From Bacteroidales bacterium (lineage in GTDB: Bacteria > Bacteroidota > Bacteroidia > Bacteroidales > UBA932): 20,894 nt of DNA. The translations under genes were made by a program, and so were the position numbers. The stretch lies in the NCBI GenBank assembly GCA_017551215.1, contig JAFZMA010000064.1:1-20894 (forward strand), in the 5' to 3' direction. A model generated the notes under the pieces. It did not search any database. It was given only the letters and a program-made list of their open reading frames with translations, and was not told the origin of the DNA. This document shows, one piece after another, positions 4,613-12,992 of the stretch; positions within the stretch are counted from its first letter, which is position 1, and every line of letters begins with the position of its first letter.

Positions 4613-6004
4613 TTAGCCCTTCATCGCAGCCTCAACTTCCTTTACGGTGATAGGAAGTCTCTTGGAACCGAGCAGGCGGTTGCCGGTCTTGGTTATCAGC
4701 ACGTCGTCCTCCAGACGGATGCCGCCAAAGTTGTAGTAATCCTTCAGTTTGGCAAAATTGATGAACTGTGCGTTGATCTTCTCCCTCTTCCATTTCTCTA
4801 TGAGAGCAGGGATGAAGTAGATGCCAGGCTCGTCTGTAATTACATTGCCTTCAACCAGTTTGCGGGCCATACGGAGGCTTCCGTAGCCGAACTTCTTGCT
4901 GCGCTTTGCGGCACTGCCGTAGCCAACATAGTCCTCTCCGTAGTTCTCCATATCATGCACGTCCAGACCCATGTTGTGGCCAAGTCCGTGAGGCATGAAC
5001 AGGGCAGGAGCACCGGCCTCAACAGCCTCGTCAATGTCTCCCTTCATAAGCCCCAGAGCCTTCAGACGCTCGGCAAAGAGCCTGTAAACGGCAACGTGGA
5101 CATCAAAGTAAGCCACGCCCGGCTTTGCGAGCTTGAGTGCCAGGTTGTTGGCATCGCAAACAATCTGATAGATTTCTTTCTGCTTTGTAGTAAACTTTCC
5201 GCTGCAAGGCATTGTACGGGTAAAGTCCGAGCAGTAATTGTTGTTGTTCTCCGCTCCGGCATCTACCGTAAGGAGATTTCCCTTTGTAATTATGCCGCTG
5301 TGGTCGTGATTATGCAGGGTTTCTCCGTGCTGGGACAAGATAGTGGCAAAGGAAACCATTGAACCATTGCTCATTGCAATGCCGTCCATCATTCCCGCCA
5401 AAGTCTGCTCGCTCATACCCGGCTTGCAATTCTGCATAACAAAATAGTGCATTGCATAGCCGATATCGCAAGCATGGTCAATCTCTGCAATCTCATATTT
5501 GTCCTTTACTATCCTCTGCGATACGATAGCCTTTATCAGCTTCACAGACTGCTGTTTTTCAAGCGCTGCAACCGGAACGCCAAGCATATCGCTGAGCATA
5601 AGCTTAACCTGATATCTGTAAGGGTTGATGAAATGAATCTTCCTTCCCGCCTTTATGGCAGCCTTGATATAGCGCGGAAGGTCCGAGAGTTTCTTTGTCT
5701 TCTCTACACCAACACGGGCGGCTTTCTCCGAAACGCTTTTCTGAGGCCCCATCCAGATGATATCGTCTATGCTCACATCGTTGCCGAATATGATTTCCTG
5801 ATTCTTGTCCACATCTATAACTCCCGCAAAATCAGGATCTGAAATGCCGAAGAAATAAAGGAACGTGCTGTCTTGACGGAATTTGTAGCAGTTGTCCCTG
5901 TAGTTTGCAGGAGCCTCGCTATTGCCCGGAATAAGGATTATTCCACTCTCCATATCCTTTGCCAGAATCTGGCGCCTAGTCTGATAAACTTTCTTTGGAA
6001 ACAT
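4613..6004 (-). CDS. pepP: Xaa-Pro aminopeptidase (peptidase family M24B)
   Basis: 463 aa, the normal length for aminopeptidase P. Residues about 1-135 form the aminopeptidase-P N-terminal domain (GNSEAPANYRDNCYKFRQDS, STFLYFFGI). Residues about 170-445 form the pita-bread catalytic domain with all five metal ligands: D248 (TVDAG), D260 (CSDFTR), H343 (HGLGHNMGLDVHD), E392 (DEPGIYF) and E432 (GIRLEDD). The auxiliary histidines H339 and H350 are present. The enzyme removes an N-terminal residue ahead of proline using two metal ions, usually Mn, in peptide turnover. No signal peptide, so cytoplasmic. It is a single-gene unit with its own promoter just downstream of the DUF4251 gene's terminator, and it converges with the toxin-antitoxin operon. 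Confidence 0.95.
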   Translation of the reverse strand: MFPKKVYQTRRQILAKDMESGIILIPGNSEAPANYRDNCYKFRQDSTFLYFFGISDPDFAGVIDVDKNQEIIFGNDVSIDDIIWMGPQKSVSEKAARVGVEKTKKLSDLPRYIKAAIKAGRKIHFINPYRYQVKLMLSDMLGVPVAALEKQQSVKLIKAIVSQRIVKDKYEIAEIDHACDIGYAMHYFVMQNCKPGMSEQTLAGMMDGIAMSNGSMVSFATILSQHGETLHNHDHSGIITKGNLLTVDAGAENNNNYCSDFTRTMPCSGKFTTKQKEIYQIVCDANNLALKLAKPGVAYFDVHVAVYRLFAERLKALGLMKGDIDEAVEAGAPALFMPHGLGHNMGLDVHDMENYGEDYVGYGSAAKRSKKFGYGSLRMARKLVEGNVITDEPGIYFIPALIEKWKREKINAQFINFAKLKDYYNFGGIRLEDDVLITKTGNRLLGSKRLPITVKEVEAAMKG

Positions 6005-6040
6005 AGTATCTGATTTATTTGTTATGATCTTACAGGATTA

Positions 6041-6071
6041 TAAAGGTATAAAATCTGCGTTACAAATCAAA
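6041..6071 (-). promoter_or_regulatory. Promoter of the Xaa-Pro aminopeptidase gene
   Basis: On the minus strand TTTG (6068-6071), a 19-nt spacer and TACCTTTA (6041-6048) match the -33/-7 consensus with one change in the last base. The leader to the ATG at 6004 would be about 32 nt. Confidence 0.6.
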
Positions 6072-6077
6072 AGAAGC

Positions 6078-6112
6078 AAAAAGAAAAGGGACGGCAAAAT
6101 TATTGTCGTCCC
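6078..6112 (-). terminator. Intrinsic terminator after the DUF4251 gene
   Basis: On the minus strand GGGACGACAA pairs with TTGCCGTCCC (10 bp, one G-U; plus-strand arms 6088-6097 and 6103-6112) across a 5-nt loop and is followed by TTTTCTTTTT. It ends 46 bp after the DUF4251 gene and directly abuts the aminopeptidase promoter. Confidence 0.8.
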
Positions 6113-6158
6113 CATCTGTCCAAATCTGCAGGAATTCCCGCAAATAATTCATTCTCTG

Positions 6159-6674
6159 TTACTCCGGATTGGATTTCTTGTAGAAGCCGGCAACCTTGGA
6201 AGGAACTATAGGACCCTGGAATTTGCGAGTGGTACCGGAAGAAGGTGTGAAAATTACATTCACAACGTTTCCGTTATCCACCTTAGGCATCGTAATCTTG
6301 TAGGTGCCCTGGATGTGTCTTCCCTGCACTCTGATGATTAAGGTCTTGAGGTTACCCTTCTTGTCCTTATTCATCTCATATTCTTTTACCTCCGCGATGT
6401 TGGTATAGGAGTTTCCGCAAACCCTCAACCCCTGCATGAACATATTTGTCTTCTCGTAAGAAATGAATATGCTGTTATCGGTGAGCTGGTTATCCACTCC
6501 ATCAGCATCCACATAGGAAGTTGGCACAATAGCCCAGTCCTTCTCCTCCAGAGCCTTAATCATGGTCTCATAGAGGGCTTTCTGCTGAGCGGCCTTTTCT
6601 TCCTTGGAGAGTTTCTGCGCAAAGGACGGAAGCACAATCATCAGTGCAACTGCAAGAATAAAAAATCTTTTCAT
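6159..6674 (-). CDS. Secreted DUF4251-family protein
   Basis: 171 aa. A classical signal peptide (MKRFFILAVALMIVLPSFAQ, cleavage likely after A19) is followed by a Lys/Glu-rich helix (KLSKEEKAAQQKALYETMIK) and a compact domain. Its features match Bacteroidota DUF4251 proteins recalled from memory: an early WAIVPTSYVDADG strand, NSIFISYEKTNMFMQG, a GNLKTLIIRVQG strand and TGTYKI-like ITMPKVDNGNVVNVIFTP. The function of the family is not known; the location is periplasm or envelope. Only a weak promoter candidate is seen (GATATTTG on the minus strand at 6740-6747, one mismatch). It is closed by its own terminator and separated from the upstream SusC/D operon by two hairpins, so it is probably an independent unit. 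Confidence 0.75.
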   Translation of the reverse strand: MKRFFILAVALMIVLPSFAQKLSKEEKAAQQKALYETMIKALEEKDWAIVPTSYVDADGVDNQLTDNSIFISYEKTNMFMQGLRVCGNSYTNIAEVKEYEMNKDKKGNLKTLIIRVQGRHIQGTYKITMPKVDNGNVVNVIFTPSSGTTRKFQGPIVPSKVAGFYKKSNPE

Positions 6675-6711
6675 CTTAGTTTATGTTTTAAGTTCGACTT
6701 ATCAAAAACAA

Positions 6712-6786
6712 CCGGAACTGTCTTTTAACTCAGGAGCATCAAATATCGTTCCAATTTAAAGCACCTGTGCTTTTAGACAGTTCCGG
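6712..6786 (-). terminator. Long inverted repeat, possible terminator of the SusC/D operon
   Basis: A perfect 12-bp inverted repeat CCGGAACTGTCT (6712-6723) / AGACAGTTCCGG (6775-6786) encloses 51 nt, which contain a smaller hairpin (AAAGCA 6759-6764 / TGCTTT 6767-6772). On the minus strand the outer stem is followed by TTGTTTTTGA. Its size and nested design are unusual for a simple terminator. Confidence 0.45.
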
Positions 6787-6800
6787 ATGATAATAAGTCA

Positions 6801-6836
6801 ATAATGCTCCAACACATTACTGTGCTGAAGCATTAT
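6801..6836 (-). terminator. Hairpin directly after the third gene of the SusC/D operon
   Basis: ATAATGCT (6801-6808) and AGCATTAT (6829-6836) form a perfect 8-bp stem, with CACA/TGTG continuing inside the loop. It starts 9 bp after the stop codon of the lipoprotein gene. The T-tract is weak (TGACTTATTAT on the minus strand), so it may be an mRNA-stabilising 3' structure as much as a terminator. Confidence 0.4.
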
Positions 6837-6844
6837 CTAACATA

Positions 6845-7684
6845 CTACAGGTTCGTCCACTGACGAACGTCACAAGCAGGAGTTCTGGTTCTCATACCAC
6901 TGAAGAAGTGAGTATAAACTCTTCCGATGTAACCGTTCCAGTAGTCAGAATAGTTAACATACTTGGAACCGTTCCATTTCTGAAGAATGTCTCCAGTCTC
7001 TGTGAGGATCCTGTAGTCGATTCTCTGGTAACCGGAGGAATTGAATACAGACTTGTGAACTATAATCTCCACTCTGTCAGTAGCCTCTCCGAAAGCAACC
7101 GGCTCTCCTACGTTGAAGTATTCGCTCTCTCCATTACGCTTGCCCTGATACTGGAGTTTTCCAGGATAAGGAACGCCTGTAGTCTCGTAAAGGAGGTTAA
7201 CGAACATCACCTTGCAAACAGAGTCAGTACCCCAGTTCTCTACATGTGCCGGAGCTGAATAATCCCAGTAAGGATACTTGTTGTCCAGAACAATAGGAGC
7301 CTTGTTGAGGTCGTGTATAATTACCGTCTGCTTTCCAACAGTGAGTTCGCAGTTCTGGTCATAAACTACGGCACCAGCTCTCATGCACTTGATGTTCACG
7401 GTTCCAGCAGCAACACGGTAGAATCTACCGGTACCACCACCAGGAAGTCCGTTGTAAGGATACAGGGTACCTGAACCCTTTACATTCGCATACAGCTGGC
7501 CGTTGATATAGGTAGAATCTATATTGTTGGCAGCCACATTGTTGATCGGTTCAAAATAATGAAGCTGGAATTCTGCCTCGTTTCCGGCATACGGCTCGGC
7601 ATCGAACTCGATCTTATGCTTTGTGCAGAAAGTCAAAGCGAATACAGCAGCAACAGCCAATATTGAAAATAATATCTTTTTCAT
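6845..7684 (-). CDS. Putative surface lipoprotein, third gene of the SusC/D operon
   Basis: 279 aa from the ATG at 7684; an ATG at 7693 would add three residues, and MKKILFSILAVAAVFALTFC is the more natural signal sequence. C20 would be the lipidated Cys, though Phe just before it is atypical for a lipobox. Residues about 35-130 resemble a DUF4397-type beta domain: a strand, INGQLYANVKGSG, then GRFYRVAAGTVNIKCMRAG and LTVGKQTVIIHDL. The rest (YPYWDYSAPAHVENWGTDSV and later strands) is predicted beta with no family I recognise. It follows susD by 12 bp, where SusC/D operons usually encode extra surface glycan- or peptide-binding lipoproteins. A binding role is inferred from position only; no catalytic motif is visible. 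Confidence 0.6.
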   Translation of the reverse strand: MKKILFSILAVAAVFALTFCTKHKIEFDAEPYAGNEAEFQLHYFEPINNVAANNIDSTYINGQLYANVKGSGTLYPYNGLPGGGTGRFYRVAAGTVNIKCMRAGAVVYDQNCELTVGKQTVIIHDLNKAPIVLDNKYPYWDYSAPAHVENWGTDSVCKVMFVNLLYETTGVPYPGKLQYQGKRNGESEYFNVGEPVAFGEATDRVEIIVHKSVFNSSGYQRIDYRILTETGDILQKWNGSKYVNYSDYWNGYIGRVYTHFFSGMRTRTPACDVRQWTNL

Positions 7685-7696
7685 ATCTGTCATGTA

Positions 7697-9643
7697 TTAA
7701 TAAGGAAGTGATTCAGGCATGTCTCCAGGATAAGCGAACCAAGGCATAGAGATATGGTAGTTCTTGTAAGCGTCTCCCGTTTCAGTTTCAATCAGTCCAG
7801 GTATAGGTTTCAGAGCCTTCAGTGCAGGCTTGTTCCACATATACTCGGAGTTGTAACGAGGAGTCATACGGTAAGCAGGAGAACCGAGGTTGTCCTGGTT
7901 GTATGAAGTTCTTCTTCCCTGAACCTGTGCAGGCCTGAGGTAGAATCCCTTGTAAACCTTAGTTGCATCCTCATCCCATTTCTGGTTGATAGCTGTAACC
8001 GTCCATCCGTTTCCGTTGCCAGGATAATCTCCGGTGTAGTCGATATCATAGTGATACTTGCGGAGGTCAACCCAAGCCTCGTAAGCTCCCCAAGGGAAGA
8101 GGTGGACATATTTCTGCATCATGATGTGGGAGAGTGTGAGAGTAGAAGTGGTGATACCGGCAACGAACGGACCGTTGAGGTATTCCTTACCCAGCGTGTT
8201 GAACAGCTTGGTAGCGATCTTGTCTCCTCCAGGGAGAGAACCGTAGTTCTTGAATCCTGTAGATGTTGCTTCCTTTGCACCCGGATAGAGGTACTTCTCG
8301 GTGAACTCCATATCGAGCTCAACACCCTTCTTCCAGCAAGCCAGAGCGTTGGCCTTGTCTCCCTTGTACCAGTAAGCCTCTGCCATCTCGAACTGGATCT
8401 CGGCGGAAGTCATGATGATGTAAGGAGCGGTCTCGCGGTACAGCCAGCGGCCGATACCGTCCAGGTCAACGTTAGAAACGGCTGTCCTTCCCCAGAAGTT
8501 AGGAGTAGTCCATCCCTGATATCCTACATTATTGGTGAACTGTGCGCCATAGTACTTGTAGTACTTTACAACCTCTGCCTTGTCAATGTCCTCGTAAGTG
8601 ATGTTGTCACGGGTAGCCAGCTTGGCAGCTACACGAGGATCATAGTGACCGGTCTCCTCAACCATGGTGTCGCAGATGATCTGGTTAGGGTTGAGCTTGT
8701 AAGGATAGTAGTCTGAATGGCTGTCATCCTTGTCTGTTTTGTAGATATCTCCAGTATCATGGTCATACAACGGAACGGTACCGGTCATGATCTTTACGAT
8801 GAAGTCACCCTGCCAGTAAGAGTTGGTCAGGTTACCTCTTCTCGGGCACCAGAAGTTGTTGTAAGCGCCGAACTGAGCGTCTGCTCCACCACCCGGAGTC
8901 TGCATGATGCAGTCGTCAGCCACGGTCTGCATAGCAAGCTTTCCGTGAGCGATCAGCTCATCTGCATACTTGGAAAGGAAGTCAGACTTTCTTGTCAGGG
9001 AAGCCAGGTTACGGCAGATCACACCGTGTGCGAACTGCAGCCACTTGGTCTTGTTTCCTGCATAGATGATATCGTAGTCCTTGAGCTGGCTGCCATAGTT
9101 GGTGGCATCGTCCCTCTCGAGGTATTCGATAGCGCGGAGAGCCCAGGTCTGGATGGAGTCATAGATCTCATCCTGATACTGGTAGTCGAAAGCGAGGACT
9201 CCAGGAACGAAAGCCTGCTGAAGAGGCATCTCACCGTTTTCCTTTGTGGATACATCCCAGGAGTGAGCCTTGAGGGCCCAGCCGATACCGGCCATGGTCC
9301 ATCTCTCGTGGGCTTCGGCATACTTGATGAGGTTCTCAAGGTTCATACCCTGAAGCCAGTAGGTTACCCTCCACATTTCTCCACCTGAATCGGAAGGAGT
9401 CCAGTAGTAGTTGCAGAAACCAGTGTAGGAAGATGTACCCATCATCTGAGAGAGAACACCGGTTGCACGGATATCCCAGTACAGACCCTGAAGAGAGGAC
9501 TCGATGCCTGCCAGGTACATGTAGTCTTCCACCTGCTGCTCGTCCGGAGCGTCAACGTTCTTGTTGACATCCAGATAATGGTCACAACCTGTGAAGAAGA
9601 ATCCCAGTGTTGCAACAAGAATTATAGTATATATCTTTTTCAT
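7697..9643 (-). CDS. susD: SusD/RagB-family outer-membrane nutrient-binding lipoprotein
   Basis: 648 aa. The lipoprotein signal ends at C20 (GFFFTGC), followed by the family start DHYLDVNKNVDAPD, which fits the SusD-like-2 branch better than classical SusD. The helical core includes YLAGIESSLQGLYWDIRATG, WALRAIEYLER and the late TPR-like segment PYIIMTSAEIQFEMAEAYWY with KGDKANALACWKKGVEL. The aromatic-rich C-terminal half is typical of surface ligand-binding sites. The protein caps the SusC barrel on the cell surface and captures oligosaccharides or peptides before TonB-dependent import. It lies 13 bp downstream of susC with an AAAGGA-like sequence before the ATG. There is no glycoside hydrolase or protease gene nearby, so the substrate cannot be deduced. 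The symbol is used in the family sense only. Confidence 0.92.
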   Translation of the reverse strand: MKKIYTIILVATLGFFFTGCDHYLDVNKNVDAPDEQQVEDYMYLAGIESSLQGLYWDIRATGVLSQMMGTSSYTGFCNYYWTPSDSGGEMWRVTYWLQGMNLENLIKYAEAHERWTMAGIGWALKAHSWDVSTKENGEMPLQQAFVPGVLAFDYQYQDEIYDSIQTWALRAIEYLERDDATNYGSQLKDYDIIYAGNKTKWLQFAHGVICRNLASLTRKSDFLSKYADELIAHGKLAMQTVADDCIMQTPGGGADAQFGAYNNFWCPRRGNLTNSYWQGDFIVKIMTGTVPLYDHDTGDIYKTDKDDSHSDYYPYKLNPNQIICDTMVEETGHYDPRVAAKLATRDNITYEDIDKAEVVKYYKYYGAQFTNNVGYQGWTTPNFWGRTAVSNVDLDGIGRWLYRETAPYIIMTSAEIQFEMAEAYWYKGDKANALACWKKGVELDMEFTEKYLYPGAKEATSTGFKNYGSLPGGDKIATKLFNTLGKEYLNGPFVAGITTSTLTLSHIMMQKYVHLFPWGAYEAWVDLRKYHYDIDYTGDYPGNGNGWTVTAINQKWDEDATKVYKGFYLRPAQVQGRRTSYNQDNLGSPAYRMTPRYNSEYMWNKPALKALKPIPGLIETETGDAYKNYHISMPWFAYPGDMPESLPY

Positions 9644-9656
9644 ATTCCTTTCTCGA

Positions 9657-12600
9657 TTAGAAGGTTAAGTTGATACCTACGGAAATGCTCCTTGGTGTAG
9701 GAGTTCCCCACCAGTCCATTCCGAATCCGCCGGTTCCACCGAGGGCGGCAGAGTTGGCGTTACCTACAGGGTCGATACCGGAGTAGTTGGTGATGGTGAA
9801 CAGGTCGTTTGCGCTGATCCATACGCTTGCTGCAGAAAGCAGGTTGTGGGTTGCGCTCTGCAGCCAGTTCCTTGGAAGGGTGTACTGGAAGCGGCACTCC
9901 TTCAGACGGAGGTAGTTCACGTGCTTCTCAAACCAGGAGATATCTGCACCGGCAAAGTAGCTAGGCATGATGGAGTAGTCAACGATGATGTTGTTCGGAG
10001 TAGGGTGATCTGTATTCTCGTTGCCGTCCTTGAGGACACCGTTGAAGATGTACTTTCCGGTCTGGCGGAGTTCTACAGACTCCTTGCTGGTTCCGTTTAC
10101 CATCATGTTGTACTTGGTACCGTTTACGATAGAGGCACCGAAACGGCCGTCGAGCAGCATGCTGAAGCGGAAGTTCTTCCAGCTTACGGATGATGTGATA
10201 CCGTATTTCAGTTTAGGGTTACGGTCGCCAATGTAAACCCACTCGGCCTTGGTCAATGGAAGACCGGTAGATGCACCGATCAGAACCTGTCCCTTCTCGT
10301 TTCTCTCGTAGTCATAACCTGTCATGGCGTAGATAGGATAGCCCTTCTTCACACCGTTACGGATACCGTTGAGGATCCAGGTGTAAGGGTTATAGTATTC
10401 AGACACGTTCTCAGGCAGGTAGGTAACCTTGGAGTCGTTGTGGTCGAGGTTCAGACCTACGTTCCATCTCCAGCCTGAAGAGTTGCGGATGATGTCGCCA
10501 TCGATGTGGAACTCCCATCCCCAGGTCTTGAAGGTACCCACGTTCATGTTATTCAATACGAAACCGGTAGCGTAAGACAGACGGAAGTCTGTTACATACT
10601 GGTTCTTACACTTTCTCCAGTAGTAGGAGAAGTCCATATTGATGCGGTCGTTCAGAAGTCTTGCCTCGAATCCTACCTCGGTCTCGTCGTTCATCTCCGG
10701 CTTCAGGGTCGGGTTAGGACCGGTGTAGCCGTACTTGAAACCGCCGCCGATGTTGTCTGTACCAATCAGTGAAGGATAGATAGCGTTAGGAGTTGCATCC
10801 TTACCTACCTCTGCAAAGCTGGCGCGGAGTTTCAGATAGGAGATATAGTCGTTGTTCTTCAGGAACGGAAGCTCAGTTGCAATGAAGGAAGCCTCTACTG
10901 CAGGATAGAAGTATGAGCGGTTGTCCTTTGGAAGAGTGGATGACCAGTCGTTACGTCCACGGAAGTTCAGGAAGGCCATGTTCTTCCAGCCGAGCTCGAT
11001 GGCTCCGGAAATACCCTGGATCCTTCTCTTTGCGTGATGCTCACGGGTTACTACAGTCTGAGGGTCGCAGTTTGCGAGAGAGTAGAAGTCTACAGCTGTG
11101 AACTTGGTACCATAGGTAGAAAGGCTCTCAGTGTAGTTCTCCTGCTGGTGGTATCCAACCTGTACCCTGAGGGTGAAGTCACCCCACTGGTTGTTGTAGC
11201 CTCCCAGTACGTTCACGGACTTGTCGGCCATGTCATACTTGGAAAGGTTGTAACCTCCGGCCTTACCGTAATTACCGTCGTCGCGGTTTGCAAAGTAAGG
11301 ATGGTAGTGGTTCTCGTAAGTGGACTTGGAGTTGTCCCAACCCAGCTTGGCGGTGAGGAAGGTGTTCTTGGTAGGGGTGATGTTTACGCCCACGGTGGTC
11401 AAGAATCTCTTCGTCTCGTCGTAGTTGCGGTTCTTGTACAGGTCGTACAGAGGGTTGTAAAGGTCATGGTCGGTATAGTAAGCAGGAAGCTTCATCTGTA
11501 CACCGTCCTCGTCCAGATACTGGCTCATGTCGTCTACGATAGGCCATATATAAGCCCTGCGGAGAACACCGATGTTACCCTTACGGGCCTTGTGGTTGGT
11601 GGTCTCGGTGTAACCCATCATGGCGTCGAAGTTCAGCCACTTGGTTACCTGGGCCTTACCGGAAAGGGTGATGTTCAGCTTGGTGTACTCGGTGGTCTTT
11701 ACGGTTCCCTTCTGATCCAGATAGGAAGCGGCGCCACGGACGGTAACCTTGTCGGTACCACCCTCAACGGATACATTGTGCTGATGTGCGAATCCGGTCT
11801 GCATGATAGCCTTTACGTTGTCGTAAAGCTTTACACTTCCGTCGGTAGGATATCTGCCTCCGAAACGGCTGGTGTAGTAGTAGTTGGTGAGACCGTACTG
11901 TCCGTTGGCAAACTCAGTCTGGGACTTAGGATAGCCGTAGCTCTTGGACCAGGTGAGGTTGTTGCTGTAGGTAACCTTTCCCTTGCCTGCCTGTCCCTTC
12001 TTGGTGGTAATGACGATGGCACCGTTGGATGCATCTGATCCATAAAGCACTGCAGCGGCAGCACCCTTAAGGATGGTCATGCTCTCGATGTCCTCAGGGT
12101 TGAGGTCATTTCCTCTGGAGGAGAAGTCCTCATACAAGCTGGAGAACTTTACTCCACCTGCATCGAGGTCGTCTACTGCGAATCCGTTGCGGGCATCGAA
12201 GGTGCTGTTGTTCATTGGCACACCGTCGATAACGTACAGTGGCTGGTTGTTTCCGGAAATGGAGGTTACACTACGCAGCACTACGCTGGTGGATGCACCT
12301 GGCGCACCGCTGGTGGTGGTAACGGTCATACCGGCAACACGGCCCTGGAGAGCGGCAACGAACGCGTCACGTCCTGACTCCTGGATATCAGTAGCCTTAA
12401 CGTTCTGAACGGCCGATCCCACGGAACGCTGCACACGCTTCTGGCCGTACTCAGCGGTAATCACTGCTGTTGCCAGAACGTTTGCGTCGTCTCTGAGGAC
12501 TGCATTAACCACACTCTTGTTGTTTACGGGAACCTCAACGTTACCGTAGCCAACTGACTGGAATACAAGCACTGCGTTCGGAGCACACTTCAAGGAGTAT

Positions 12601-12803
12601 GTTCCGTCTACGTTCGTGCTTGTTCCGGTCTTGGTGCCCTTTACATAGACTGCGGCACCTACAACCGGCTCACCGTTCTGATCGGTGACCTTTCCCTTGA
12701 CATTCACATTCTGTGCGAAAACCTGTCCGATAGTCAGCATAGCTGCCATCAGAAAAGCAACGCCCAGGCGTAAATGCCTGTTAGTTTTTGTTTGATTGAA
12801 CAT
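9657..12803 (-). CDS. susC: SusC/RagA-family TonB-linked outer-membrane transporter
   Basis: 1048 aa, a usual length. A signal peptide (to about residue 30, GQVFAQ) precedes a carboxypeptidase-regulatory-like domain (VNVKGKVTDQNGEPVVGAAV to about 115). Next comes a TonB plug (about 120-270) with the family markers LQGRVAGMTVTTTSGAPGAS, VVLRSVTSISGNNQPLYVID with GVP, DLNPEDIESMTILKGAAAAV with LYGSDASNGAIVITTK. The remainder is a beta-barrel ending SISVGINLTF with the terminal Phe needed for barrel insertion. It imports the ligand held by the adjacent SusD protein using TonB energy. First gene of a three-gene operon; there is a -7-type promoter box 103 bp upstream, leaving a 98-nt A-rich leader. 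No ECF sigma/anti-sigma or hybrid regulator gene lies next to it in this window. Confidence 0.95.
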   Translation of the reverse strand: MFNQTKTNRHLRLGVAFLMAAMLTIGQVFAQNVNVKGKVTDQNGEPVVGAAVYVKGTKTGTSTNVDGTYSLKCAPNAVLVFQSVGYGNVEVPVNNKSVVNAVLRDDANVLATAVITAEYGQKRVQRSVGSAVQNVKATDIQESGRDAFVAALQGRVAGMTVTTTSGAPGASTSVVLRSVTSISGNNQPLYVIDGVPMNNSTFDARNGFAVDDLDAGGVKFSSLYEDFSSRGNDLNPEDIESMTILKGAAAAVLYGSDASNGAIVITTKKGQAGKGKVTYSNNLTWSKSYGYPKSQTEFANGQYGLTNYYYTSRFGGRYPTDGSVKLYDNVKAIMQTGFAHQHNVSVEGGTDKVTVRGAASYLDQKGTVKTTEYTKLNITLSGKAQVTKWLNFDAMMGYTETTNHKARKGNIGVLRRAYIWPIVDDMSQYLDEDGVQMKLPAYYTDHDLYNPLYDLYKNRNYDETKRFLTTVGVNITPTKNTFLTAKLGWDNSKSTYENHYHPYFANRDDGNYGKAGGYNLSKYDMADKSVNVLGGYNNQWGDFTLRVQVGYHQQENYTESLSTYGTKFTAVDFYSLANCDPQTVVTREHHAKRRIQGISGAIELGWKNMAFLNFRGRNDWSSTLPKDNRSYFYPAVEASFIATELPFLKNNDYISYLKLRASFAEVGKDATPNAIYPSLIGTDNIGGGFKYGYTGPNPTLKPEMNDETEVGFEARLLNDRINMDFSYYWRKCKNQYVTDFRLSYATGFVLNNMNVGTFKTWGWEFHIDGDIIRNSSGWRWNVGLNLDHNDSKVTYLPENVSEYYNPYTWILNGIRNGVKKGYPIYAMTGYDYERNEKGQVLIGASTGLPLTKAEWVYIGDRNPKLKYGITSSVSWKNFRFSMLLDGRFGASIVNGTKYNMMVNGTSKESVELRQTGKYIFNGVLKDGNENTDHPTPNNIIVDYSIMPSYFAGADISWFEKHVNYLRLKECRFQYTLPRNWLQSATHNLLSAASVWISANDLFTITNYSGIDPVGNANSAALGGTGGFGMDWWGTPTPRSISVGINLTF

Positions 12804-12860
12804 AGTTAATTTTTTAGTTGGTTATAGTGTTTTAATAGGTTTTTTATGTCTTTTGTTTTG

Positions 12861-12874
12861 TTTCAATTATGAAA
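12861..12874. promoter_or_regulatory. Small palindrome in the susC leader
   Basis: TTTCA-ATTA-TGAAA is an inverted repeat with 5-bp arms in the 5' leader of susC, about 30 bp downstream of the -7 box. It could be an operator or be chance in AT-rich DNA. Confidence 0.2.
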
Positions 12875-12905
12875 TTCCTTTATTTGGGGCAAAAAACCAC
12901 GGACG

Positions 12906-12913
12906 CAAATATA
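12906..12913 (-). promoter_or_regulatory. Putative -7 box of the susC operon
   Basis: TATATTTG on the minus strand matches TAnnTTTG exactly. No TTTG is found at the proper -33 distance, where TTTATGTAGG lies instead, so activation by a regulator is possible. The leader to the susC ATG would be close to 98 nt, A-rich and with little GC structure. The rest of the 12804-12992 gap shows no gene and no clear terminator for the upstream transporter gene. Confidence 0.5.
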
Positions 12914-12992
12914 CTCAAAAAAAATAAAAATCCTACATAAAGATGCAAAAAACGCAGAATTAGTTGCATTTGCTCCGATTTTTTAGCTGTTT

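Noticed and set aside
11034..12038. Long plus-strand open frame opposite susC
   Set aside because: Antisense shadow of a strongly coding minus-strand gene; Val/Leu/Gly-rich composition with no family signature.
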